Shown here in pieces: positions 56,776 through 64,000 of a stretch of 64,000 nucleotides of DNA. A program made the position numbers and the translations under genes. The stretch's first letter is position 1, and each line of letters begins with the position of its first letter. Under the pieces are notes generated by a model. That model saw only the letters and a list, made by a program, of their open reading frames with translations. It did no database searches and was not told the DNA's origin. Source of the stretch: Myxococcales bacterium (GTDB lineage Bacteria; Myxococcota_A; Polyangia; Polyangiales; Polyangiaceae); the NCBI GenBank assembly GCA_016703425.1, contig JADJCA010000002.1:186001-250000 (forward strand), given 5' to 3'.

Positions 56776-57234
56776 TCACCGCCGCGCGCGAAGCTTCTCC
56801 AAAAACTCCGCGTCGAGCAGATCTTGGGGTCGGCCCGCAGCCCGCTTGTTGGCGACAAGGTGGTCGAACGAGATGACGCGGAGTCGCAAGCCGTCGAGCT
56901 CCGTGACCACCGCGTCCGCAAACAGCGCCTTCGAGTCGACACCGTCGATCGTCCGCAGCAGGTCGATCCGCAGCGGCGGTTGCCCGAGAAAGACAACGTC
57001 GGACTCCTTCATGACCGCAGCAGCGGCGACAACGTTCGCCGGCGCACCGAACCGCGCCAGCGCTGTCGCCGCGCGCGCTAGGTTCACGGGGCTGCCCTCG
57101 AGGACGAGGTCGATGTCATTCGTCGCGCGTGGACGGCCGTGAAACGCTACGGCGTAACCGCCCACCAGGAGCCACTCAACCGCGTCTCGGTCGAACTCCT
57201 CCAACAGCTCTTTGAAGTCGCGGGGCAGGTCCAC
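56776..57234 (-). CDS. Nucleotidyltransferase (DUF6036/AbiEii-like)
   Basis: 152 aa from a GTG. LLVGGYAVAFHGRPRATNDI (about 22-41) with Gly25-Gly26, Asp40 and Asp42 forms the intact NTase core. The rest has LRIDLLRTIDGVDSKALFAD and VISFDHLVANKRAAGRPQDL, typical of this family. All core residues are present, unlike the gene at 46126. It overlaps the end of a small upstream partner gene by 59 bp. Confidence 0.85.
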   Translation of the reverse strand: MDLPRDFKELLEEFDRDAVEWLLVGGYAVAFHGRPRATNDIDLVLEGSPVNLARAATALARFGAPANVVAAAAVMKESDVVFLGQPPLRIDLLRTIDGVDSKALFADAVVTELDGLRLRVISFDHLVANKRAAGRPQDLLDAEFLEKLRARR

Positions 57235-57427
57235 TTTCGCCGGCCATGCTACGCATCTCTTCGATGAGTTGGGTCACGCCTTGGATGCGCTCGCGTGGCG
57301 TGGCCGCTGCCCAAAAGGCCAGGTCCATTTCGTCGGCCTCCTCGAACGAGTGAGCCACGCCACCCGTCCAGGTTGCGCGCCTCTGGTCAGCTCGATTGGC
57401 TGCGGCTCGATCGGCAGGCGAGGACAC
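57176..57427 (-). CDS. Small partner gene upstream of the nucleotidyltransferase
   Basis: 83 aa from a GTG. The core AHSFEEADEMDLAFWAAATP and RERIQGVTQLIEEMR resembles short proteins commonly encoded just before such nucleotidyltransferases. The end (about 25 residues) is read in a different frame over the start of the next gene. The start is uncertain: the ATG at the MDLAFW segment is also possible. Confidence 0.6.
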   Translation of the reverse strand: MSSPADRAAANRADQRRATWTGGVAHSFEEADEMDLAFWAAATPRERIQGVTQLIEEMRSMAGESGPAPRLQRAVGGVRPRRG

Positions 57428-57507
57428 GTGAAACAGTCTAGCAGAGCGCCGCCGTTGCGCAGCCGGGGCAGAGCGGGCCTTGCGCCCGCTAGCCGGATTG
57501 CTCTCGC

Positions 57508-57783
57508 GTGGTGCGCCGCTTCGGTGAGCGACGCATCGATATCCTCACGCAGATCGAAGGCATCTCCTTCTCGGAAGCGTGGCCGCAACGCATTCAAGCG
57601 TCGTTCGGCGATGCCGTTCGCTGCTCGGTGATCAGCCTCGCGGACCTCATCGTCAACAAGCGCGCCGCCGGTCGACCTCAAGCTCTCGCTGACGTGTCTG
57701 TGCTCGAACGCAATCAGCAAGCCGGCGCGGCGCTCGACGCTTGGTACACCGAGTGGGCGGATCGTCCGCGCCGTCGTCTCTAG
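57508..57783 (+). pseudogene. Truncated nucleotidyltransferase (C-terminal part only)
   Basis: The 91-aa frame has RRIDILTQIEGISFSEAWPQ and VISLADLIVNKRAAGRPQAL, matching the C-terminal half of the intact gene at 56776. The GGxA...DxD catalytic segment is absent; the preceding ~70 bases do not encode it in any frame. It is probably a decayed copy in opposite orientation. Confidence 0.7.
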
Positions 57784-58648
57784 ACGCGATCGCATCGCCC
57801 TCCGCATCGCGATGCGACGCAAAGCCGATCGAGGCCAGAGCACCGAGACGGAAGACAGGTGGGCACTGCCCCGACGCCGCGGACGACGGTCCCCGTCGTG
57901 TCAACCGCCTCAAACAAGCCCGCCAAGGCGCCGGCGCGCCCCCCAACCCGTTTGCGTGACTTCGTGCGCGGGGCCCCGACGTATTGGGCCGGCGGAACGT
58001 CTCATGAGCGAGCTCGCAGGTCTCGTAAACCACTCGAGAGACGCCCGGGCCCAGCTTCGTGCTGAAGGTCGCCGGCAAGTGACCGAAGGAGGCCGCCTTT
58101 TGGGCTTCCAGTGGCAGCGCAGCGACGAAGCGTCTGAGACGCGCGTCTCGTGAGACGAACTCCCAACCTCGATACGCCCGTAACCCAGCGAAAGGTCGAC
58201 CGACCAACCGTCGGCAACGGCGTACGAAGCCCAAAGCCGACGCGTGAAGGTCCCGCGCTCGTCCACGTGAGCGCGCGCCTGGTCCCGCGCGCCTCCCGCC
58301 ACGCTTACCAGAGCTCCGCGGTGCGTTATCGCGGCCCCGCGCCCGCTTACCGACCGTGCGCGCTGCCTTACCCGGGGCCAGAGCCCGAAACCCAATCGTA
58401 CGAAATGCTTGGACGGGCACATCGTGCTCACCGGGTACGCCCCGTGTCGACGAATGTCGACACTCGGCGCGGCAAGTCGTCGACGCGCGACATGCGCGAC
58501 CGTTGCGACCCTCATGGAGATTTCTCCGCGGAGCGCGGCAGGCGGGACATTTCGCGCCGTTGGCTGCACCGCGAGCACCCCTTACGAGTCGCGACAGGTC
58601 GCCGCCGAGCCGACCCACCCGCGGCACATCGCGTGCGACGTCGGCGTC
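57784..58648. other. Region without a supported gene upstream of PAAR toxin 2
   Basis: This ~865-bp stretch has several overlapping open frames on both strands, none with a ribosome site or recognisable family. A minus-strand stretch near 58140-58220 (RLWASYAVADGWSVDLSLGY) looks slightly beta-barrel-like and could be a decayed gene. The in-frame 5' extension of the toxin (58409-58648) is Cys/Arg-rich and probably untranslated. Confidence 0.4.
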
Positions 58649-61600
58649 ATGACAGGCACACCTGTTCAACTCGTCCCTCCGCCCCTTCGCTTCGTTGGAA
58701 CGCAGGCAAGCACAGTGGCGGCCGTCGCTACCCGGCCCCAGCCCGCAATCGTCGCAGATACCCGCCTCGCCGACACGCTGAGGCGCGCCGCCCGAATGGG
58801 CGACCCCACGGGCGCGCACAGCCGCGCGGGGCTCGGCATGGTGCTCGGGGGACTCCTCGGACTAGGGATCGGCCTCGTCGGCGTCGCACTCGCGGGAGCG
58901 GCGATCGGCGCTATCGTCCTCTCGGGCGGCGCTGCTCTGCCCATCGTCGTGGGCGCGGGTTTTGGCTTGGCAGCCGCGGGCGTCGGCTTCTTCGCTGCCA
59001 TCGCAGGCGGCGTCTCCGCGGGAGGCAAGGCCGGCCAGACCTTCAAGGGGGGCTCGTGCGGGAAGATCACCACTGGCTCCGGAGCCAAGGGAGACGGAAA
59101 TCCGGTCTTCATCGAGCACCGCCGCGCCGCACGCGCGCAGATCGATGAGCTCGATCACGGCTCCAACGCTCTCATCGAGTCGGGGTCATCCACCGTCTTC
59201 ATCAACGGCAAACCCGCCGCGCGCGAAGGCGAGAAGGGTGGATGCGGCGGCCTCATGCTTGAGCGCTGTGCACAGCGCACATTCATCGGCGGCGAGTCCA
59301 CGTCTGCCGGCGGTGCCTACGGGAGCAGCATCATCGCCGCCGCTGACGAGGTCGGCGCCCTCTTGGGCAAGGTAGCGCTAGGCCTGGGCGTGGCAGCGGT
59401 GGTGGGCCCCTTCCTGTTGGGCGGCAGCGTTCTCGCGCTCGCGGGAGGCGGAGCCGTCCTCGGCGCGGGTCTGCTACTCGGCGAGAAGGCCACCGAGCTG
59501 GGTGCACAAGCCGGGAAGTGGCTCGACTCGCAAGGAGAGAGAACGGAAGGCCGATGGGAGAACATCCTCGGCTTCGTCGGCGGCTCATCGGTGAGCTTCT
59601 TCAATCCGATGAAGGCCGGTGCCGTGGTTGGGCGGAAGGCGCCGGTCTCGGCGCTGTTCGTGCCGAGCAAGGCTGAGGTTGCATTCGGGGCGAAGTACCT
59701 CACGACCGGCGTCGCCACGGAGTCAGGCCCGAAGCGGTCGTTCATTCGTGATCTGCGCGGGCGGCGCGCGACGGGAGAGCCGCGGGCCGCGGAGGCACGC
59801 GACACAGGTCCAACGTTGCCGGCTCAGCGCGACGCGGAACCGGGCGCCGGTGAACCGCGCCCTCAGGCGCCGCTCGAGGACGCCGCGCTTTCGCTAAGGG
59901 GAAGTGTGGCGCGCGCACGGGAGAGGGCGGCGGAGGCTCGACCGCGCGCCGGCGAAGGTACCGGCGAAGGTGAAGGTGCTGGTGCCACGGGCTCCGCGAA
60001 GCCACGAAGCGAGCGCTACGAGACGCTCGACGGAAAGGTGAAGCGCGACGAACCGATGACGTTCGCGGAGCGCCAAGAATGGACGCGCTTGCGCCTCGCC
60101 GACATGCGTCTGGCGAGGGAGCAGCGAACCACGCCTGGGGACGCGACGATCTCGGACCCAGGGTGCTCCACTTGCGCGAAGAGCCGAAGGTCGACCAACT
60201 CGCCGGAGGCGGCGAGAACGCTCAGCCCCGCACTCCAAGAGAAAATCGATGGACTTGCGAAGCGTGGTGACCACACCGCGCTGCCTCGCGGCACCAATAA
60301 GAATGGCCTGCTTGCCTATCTTGCAAAGAAGCCGGTGGAGTACGGGGTCTTCCGCAGCAAGGAGACTGGGCAGCTTTACGTAGTTCGAGGCGATGAGTCG
60401 ATCGTGGCTCCCGTTGGTTCCGCAGACCGGCTCATCTTTCACAACCATCCGAGCGGTGCGAAGCACCTATCTGGCGTCGGGAAAGATCCGATGAGCGGTG
60501 ACGTCGGGTACATCCAAGACCGCAATCCCAACCAGAAGTCCTCCATTATTGGCACGCCGGATGGCCACACCCATCGCAATGCGGTTCCGCGTGTCGAGGA
60601 GCAGTACCCTCGACGGAATCCAGACGGCAGCGTCGATTGGAACTACAAGGCTGACATTCCGGGTCGCACGATCGGCGGCACGGGGCATGAGGCGTCTCAG
60701 CCCTTCACACCCGGTCAGCTCCGAGACGGTATCGCTGCCCTTCCGAATGGCGGCTCCCCTAGCCAGCTTCGCGATGGAATCCGCGACCTGCAGCCACCGC
60801 GACGAGTGGCGCTAGACCCCGCGGGGCAACGGCCCCGTGGCGACCAAGCCTTCGACTTCTCGGCTAGACGCCAACCGATTGAGTGGCGGGAGGTAGGGCC
60901 CAGAGAGCGCGCCGAAAGCGCAGGCGCCACCGGCGAGCCACCGCTCGATCGCCTCCACGCCGACGACACGACGACGTCATCTCAGAGCTACGCCTACTGG
61001 CAGAACCAGCCCACCCGCGACATCGTCGAATCGCTCAAGCCGGGCCGACCGGACTCGCTGAAGGTCGACGATGCGGGCAAGGTCTGGGACGGGAACACGC
61101 GGGTCAAGGTTCTCGAAGAGCGCGGTTACGATGTCGACAGCCTGCCGCGCGAGCGTCACGCGCGGACAGATCTCGACGGTAACCGGGTCGGGGTGAGCCC
61201 GGCCCGCCGCGCCGCCGAGGACTTGTTCGCGCCGCGACCCGCCGATGGCGCGCCCGAGACCGGCGGCGGACAAAGGTCCGCGTGCACCACCTGCGCCGCC
61301 CCGCCACCGGCTGCCGCAGCCACCGTGGCAGCGGCAGCAAAAGGCTTCCGTACCACGCCACCGCGATCGCTCCCGAGCGCGAACGAGCTGTACGACTTCG
61401 CCAGGCAGGGCCGCCCGATTGACCCGAGCGTCGCGACCACACGCGAGGGACGAGCGCAGCTACGCCGTTTGTGGCTCCAGCGTGCAAGCCTTCAACACGC
61501 AGAGGAGCAGGCCGAGCGCCGCGCTCGCGCGGACGGTTGGACGCCGGAGGCACACCCACGGCGAGCCATCGATCTGAGCGTGGCGGGCCCCGCGAGAACC

Positions 61601-62071
61601 TTGGGTCCCGATGCGCGCGACGGCGCAGGCGCGTATCGGCTCCCTGATGGCTGGACTGAGTTATGGGTGCACGGCACCCCGACCGGTTTCGCCGGCGAGG
61701 TGCCAGGAGTTCCTGGCGCCTATACGCCCAGAACGGTGACCGAGGTGGCCGACGCCGTTCGGATGCAGGGCGGCAGCGGCCCGGTTCTCCTGGTGGCCTG
61801 CGAAGCGGGCAAGCTCACAACCGCTGGCCCCAACGCGGCTCAACAACTCGCGAACGAGCTGGGACGCCCGGTGGTCGCCATGAGCCACGTCGTGGCAGGC
61901 ATGCCAGGTGGAGGCTACGCGCCGGCTGGAATCCAAACGACTGTTCCGACGGGCCTTGCGGCGATTCCCCAGGTCGACGGCATCCCATACACGAGCGGCG
62001 CCGTCCAAGGTCGGTGGCGAACGTTCGTACCGAACCCCGTTGATCTTGTGCTGCCCCTTGGCGGACCGTGA
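58649..62071 (+). CDS. prePAAR-PAAR polymorphic toxin 2 with JAB-, ParB- and caspase-like segments
   Basis: 1,140 aa from the ATG at 58649; an earlier in-frame ATG at 58409 exists. Domains: prePAAR-like AARMGDPTGAH (47-57), TMD1 (60-122), PAAR-like (135-214: NPVFIEHRRAARAQIDELDH, STVFINGKPAAREGEKGGCG), and TMD2 (240-280). A CxxC linker is at 506-509 (GCSTCAK). A JAB/RadC-like segment (530-640) has HNHPSG at 598-603. A ParB-like segment (784-835) reads SLKVDDAGKVWDGNTRVKVL. A second CxxC is at 879-882. The C-terminal domain (about 985-1140) has His1008 in ELWVHGTPTGF and Cys1051 in LLVACEAGK followed by AQQLANELGRPVVAMSH, a caspase/C80-like His-Cys arrangement. Probably a T6SS-delivered effector. 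No immunity gene follows. Confidence 0.83.
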   Translation: MTGTPVQLVPPPLRFVGTQASTVAAVATRPQPAIVADTRLADTLRRAARMGDPTGAHSRAGLGMVLGGLLGLGIGLVGVALAGAAIGAIVLSGGAALPIVVGAGFGLAAAGVGFFAAIAGGVSAGGKAGQTFKGGSCGKITTGSGAKGDGNPVFIEHRRAARAQIDELDHGSNALIESGSSTVFINGKPAAREGEKGGCGGLMLERCAQRTFIGGESTSAGGAYGSSIIAAADEVGALLGKVALGLGVAAVVGPFLLGGSVLALAGGGAVLGAGLLLGEKATELGAQAGKWLDSQGERTEGRWENILGFVGGSSVSFFNPMKAGAVVGRKAPVSALFVPSKAEVAFGAKYLTTGVATESGPKRSFIRDLRGRRATGEPRAAEARDTGPTLPAQRDAEPGAGEPRPQAPLEDAALSLRGSVARARERAAEARPRAGEGTGEGEGAGATGSAKPRSERYETLDGKVKRDEPMTFAERQEWTRLRLADMRLAREQRTTPGDATISDPGCSTCAKSRRSTNSPEAARTLSPALQEKIDGLAKRGDHTALPRGTNKNGLLAYLAKKPVEYGVFRSKETGQLYVVRGDESIVAPVGSADRLIFHNHPSGAKHLSGVGKDPMSGDVGYIQDRNPNQKSSIIGTPDGHTHRNAVPRVEEQYPRRNPDGSVDWNYKADIPGRTIGGTGHEASQPFTPGQLRDGIAALPNGGSPSQLRDGIRDLQPPRRVALDPAGQRPRGDQAFDFSARRQPIEWREVGPRERAESAGATGEPPLDRLHADDTTTSSQSYAYWQNQPTRDIVESLKPGRPDSLKVDDAGKVWDGNTRVKVLEERGYDVDSLPRERHARTDLDGNRVGVSPARRAAEDLFAPRPADGAPETGGGQRSACTTCAAPPPAAAATVAAAAKGFRTTPPRSLPSANELYDFARQGRPIDPSVATTREGRAQLRRLWLQRASLQHAEEQAERRARADGWTPEAHPRRAIDLSVAGPARTLGPDARDGAGAYRLPDGWTELWVHGTPTGFAGEVPGVPGAYTPRTVTEVADAVRMQGGSGPVLLVACEAGKLTTAGPNAAQQLANELGRPVVAMSHVVAGMPGGGYAPAGIQTTVPTGLAAIPQVDGIPYTSGAVQGRWRTFVPNPVDLVLPLGGP

Positions 62072-62120
62072 GCCTCCGCGTGCACTCCCCTCGTCGCTCT
62101 CGCGTACCATTCGGGCCCCA

Positions 62121-62642
62121 ATGCCCCTCTCCCCTCCCCTCGGCGAGCCCCCGGAGCGCGTGCGCGAGCTCCTCGCTCCGCTTCGTCACGAATTCTCCGT
62201 GGCATTGCATACTGCAGGCAACGCCTTCGCCGTCGGCGCCGTCATTCGCGTGGCGCACAACTTTCTCGCGCGGGAAGTCCTGCTCCTCGGCGACGAGCCC
62301 TTCTACGAGAAGGCCTCCATGGGCATGGAGAAGTACGAGACGATCCACACGCTCACCGACGAAGCCGCGCTCCGCGCACACGTGGCCGGTCGGCCCGTGT
62401 GGGCCATCGAGAAGGACTTCGCGCGGCGAAGCCTCTACGACGTCACCGAGTTTCCGAAGGACGTCGTCTTCCTCTTCGGCAGCGAACGCTTCGGCCTCAC
62501 GCGCGAGACCTGCGACGCGTGCGACGACGTCATCGGCATTCCCATCTACGGCGTAAACCAGTCGCTACCGCTCGCCGTGGCCTCGGGCATCGTCATGAAC
62601 GCGTGGGCCGAGCGCCACGCCCGCGCGGCACGGCCGCGCTAA
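62121..62642 (+). CDS. TrmH/SpoU-family RNA 2'-O-methyltransferase
   Basis: 173 aa from the ATG at 62121. SPOUT motif 2 reads VVFLFGSERFGLT (about 115-127) and motif 3 reads IPIYGVNQSLPLAVASGIVM (140-159), forming the trefoil-knot SAM site. The N-terminal part (FAVGAVIRVAHNFLAREVLL) has the motif 1 Asn/Arg pattern. It methylates a ribose 2'-OH in tRNA or rRNA; the target is not known. It begins 49 bp after toxin 2 but is a housekeeping enzyme, not an immunity gene. Confidence 0.9.
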   Translation: MPLSPPLGEPPERVRELLAPLRHEFSVALHTAGNAFAVGAVIRVAHNFLAREVLLLGDEPFYEKASMGMEKYETIHTLTDEAALRAHVAGRPVWAIEKDFARRSLYDVTEFPKDVVFLFGSERFGLTRETCDACDDVIGIPIYGVNQSLPLAVASGIVMNAWAERHARAARPR

Positions 62643-62691
62643 GTGCGTCCGCGCCTCGACCGGCCCAGTGGTGCGCTGCTAGGCTTTCCCG

Positions 62692-63252
62692 ATGGGTGAG
62701 GCCGCTCGGAAGACCGCAACCTACGAGGATCTCCTCTCGATCCCTCCGCATCATGTGGGGGAGATCTTGCTGGGCACCTTGTGGTCACACCCGCGTCCGC
62801 GCTCGATTCACGCGAGCGCGACGGGCGCGCTCCACGCCGAGCTGGCCCCACGGTTTCGCTTCGGTCGTGGCGGTCCCGGCGGGTGGATGATTCTCGAGGC
62901 GCCTGAGCTTCATCTCGCCGCCGACGTCTTGGTCCCGGATCTTGCCGCTTGGCGACGCACGCGCATGCCCGAGATGCCCGACACTCCCCACTTCGAGCTC
63001 GCCCCCGATTGGGTGTGCGAGGTGCTTTCGCCGAGCACGGCCAAGGTCGACCGCACCGACAAGATGACCATCGACGCGCGAGAAGGCGTGACGCACGTTT
63101 GGCATGTCGATCCCGCCGCACTGACGCTGGAGATCTTCCGCCTCGAGGGTCCGCACTACGTGCGGCTCGGTGCGTACCGAGACGCAGCTCGCGTACAGGC
63201 CGAGCCCTTCGACACCTTTGAACTCGAGCTCGAGTTTCTCTGGGCGCGTTAG
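62692..63252 (+). CDS. Uma2-family (DUF820) putative endonuclease
   Basis: 186 aa. The PD-(D/E)XK-like core has Asp84 in DVLVPDLAAW, Glu110 in PDWVCEVLSPSTAKVDRTDK and Lys124. These match the Uma2 family, which is expanded in several bacterial groups and of unknown function. Unlike the three fragments at 52-57 kb, this copy is complete. Confidence 0.85.
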   Translation: MGEAARKTATYEDLLSIPPHHVGEILLGTLWSHPRPRSIHASATGALHAELAPRFRFGRGGPGGWMILEAPELHLAADVLVPDLAAWRRTRMPEMPDTPHFELAPDWVCEVLSPSTAKVDRTDKMTIDAREGVTHVWHVDPAALTLEIFRLEGPHYVRLGAYRDAARVQAEPFDTFELELEFLWAR

Positions 63253-63255
63253 GTC

Positions 63256-64000
63256 GTGCGTGCTCGCGCCTTCTCGCTGATGTCATTCGCTCTCGCCGCG
63301 GCGACGCTCACCTGCGTCGAGACGCGCCCCTTGCCTCCTTGCGATCCATCGTCGGCGCTCACGGTCCCGCCGCGCGATCCCTCCGCGGCCGTCGTCGTCG
63401 CCGCCGGTGACATCGCCGATTGCCCCGCGGGCCACCAAGACGAGACCGCCGCGCTCGTGGAGCGCATCGCGCCGGACGCTGTGCTCACGCTCGGCGACAC
63501 TGTGTATCCAAACGGCTCGCTCGACGACTTCCTCGATTGCTACGGCCCGTCGTGGGGCCGCTTTCGGTCGATCACGCGCCCCGCCGTCGGCAACCACGAC
63601 TACCACGCGGCGCACGCGGGGCCGTTCTACGCCTACTTCTGCGGCGCGGCGGGGCCACCCTTTCGCGGCTACACGAGCTTCGACATCGGCACCTGGCACG
63701 TCGTCGTCTTGAACAGCAACTGCGGGCCCGACATCGATCTGCCCGAAGGCACGAGCGACGAGTTCGGAGGCTGCGGCGCTGACTCGCCCCAAGCGAAGTG
63801 GCTTCGTGACGATCTGCGCGCCCACCCGAATCGCTGCACGTTGGCGATGATGCATCACCCGCGCTTCACCTCGAGTCGCTACGGCAACCACCCTTTCGTG
63901 CAGGACCTTTGGTCGGTCCTCTACGAAGGCGGCGTCGACGTGGCGCTGGGCGGTCACGCGCACCTCTACGAGCGACTCGCGCCCATGACGCCCGACGGCA
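63256..64000 (+). CDS. Metallophosphoesterase, purple acid phosphatase-like (3' end outside window)
   Basis: At least 248 aa from a GTG at 63256, with an ATG at 63280 as an alternative. The signal region (MSFALAAATLTC) precedes the calcineurin-like metal motifs: GDIADC near 51-56, GDTVYPNG near 80-87, GNHDYH near 112-117, MMHHPRF, and GGHAHLYER at the window edge. It is exported and probably a phosphomonoesterase. It starts 3 bp after the Uma2 stop and may be co-transcribed with it. Confidence 0.87.
   Translation, partial: MRARAFSLMSFALAAATLTCVETRPLPPCDPSSALTVPPRDPSAAVVVAAGDIADCPAGHQDETAALVERIAPDAVLTLGDTVYPNGSLDDFLDCYGPSWGRFRSITRPAVGNHDYHAAHAGPFYAYFCGAAGPPFRGYTSFDIGTWHVVVLNSNCGPDIDLPEGTSDEFGGCGADSPQAKWLRDDLRAHPNRCTLAMMHHPRFTSSRYGNHPFVQDLWSVLYEGGVDVALGGHAHLYERLAPMTPDG

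Noticed and set aside
57653..58819. 388-codon minus-strand frame upstream of toxin 2
   Set aside because: It has no ribosome site, no domain, and a composition that shifts between frames. At most it is a decayed gene.
48018..62071. Complete type VI secretion locus
   Set aside because: Only PAAR-type effectors were found. No VgrG, Hcp, sheath, baseplate or ClpV genes are in the window.

Overview
The window reads as chromosome of a high-GC deltaproteobacterial-type organism, most likely Myxococcota and possibly class Polyangia. The clues are several Hanks-type Ser/Thr kinases, PEGA and TPR proteins, a Cys-rich repeat protein with a MYXO-CTERM-like C-terminal anchor, and strong third-position GC bias. 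No tRNA, rRNA, CRISPR array or insertion sequence was recognised.

Layout. (1) 1-4977: 3'-truncated giant Ser/Thr kinase with a long helical-repeat tail. (2) 5.1-7.8 kb: rpsD-rpoA-rplQ. (3) 7.8-10.1 kb: a bile acid:Na+ symporter-type carrier and a small lipoprotein, which separate rpsD from rpsK. (4) 10.3-20.0 kb: rplV-rpsC-rplP-rpmC-rpsQ-rplN-rplX-rplE-rpsN-rpsH-rplF-rplR-rpsE-rpmD-rplO-secY-adk-infA-rpmJ-rpsM-rpsK. (5) 20.5-38.7 kb: accessory island of surface-protein paralogues, three kinases (one fused to a macro domain), a PEGA protein, a heme-site HAMP protein, a metzincin lipoprotein, a Cys-repeat protein, an MFS carrier and an extensin-like protein. (6) 38.8-46.0 kb: rpsL-rpsG-fusA-tuf-rpsJ-rplD-rplW-rplB-rpsS. 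(7) 46.1-64.0 kb: accessory region with nucleotidyltransferase modules, an MscS channel, two large prePAAR/PAAR polymorphic toxins of the type VI secretion kind, a candidate immunity gene, toxin-antitoxin genes, decayed Uma2 fragments, a 990-aa lipoprotein, a SpoU methyltransferase, an intact Uma2 gene and a metallophosphoesterase that runs off the window.

All ribosomal genes lie on the minus strand and in conserved relative order, but the usual str-S10-spc-alpha supercluster is in three pieces. About 18.5 kb separates rpsS from rplV and about 2.7 kb separates rpsK from rpsD. rplC is missing between rpsJ and rplD, and map is missing between adk and infA. The pieces carry terminators and sigma70-like promoters where expected for independent transcription. 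Single-base frameshifts interrupt tuf, the Cys-repeat gene and the first PAAR toxin; they are either assembly indels or real lesions.

The most novel content is the pair of PAAR toxins. They share a prePAAR-TM-PAAR-TM front end and CxxC-marked linkers but carry different C-terminal enzymes, papain-like in one and caspase-like in the other. The kinase-macrodomain fusion is the next most unusual gene.
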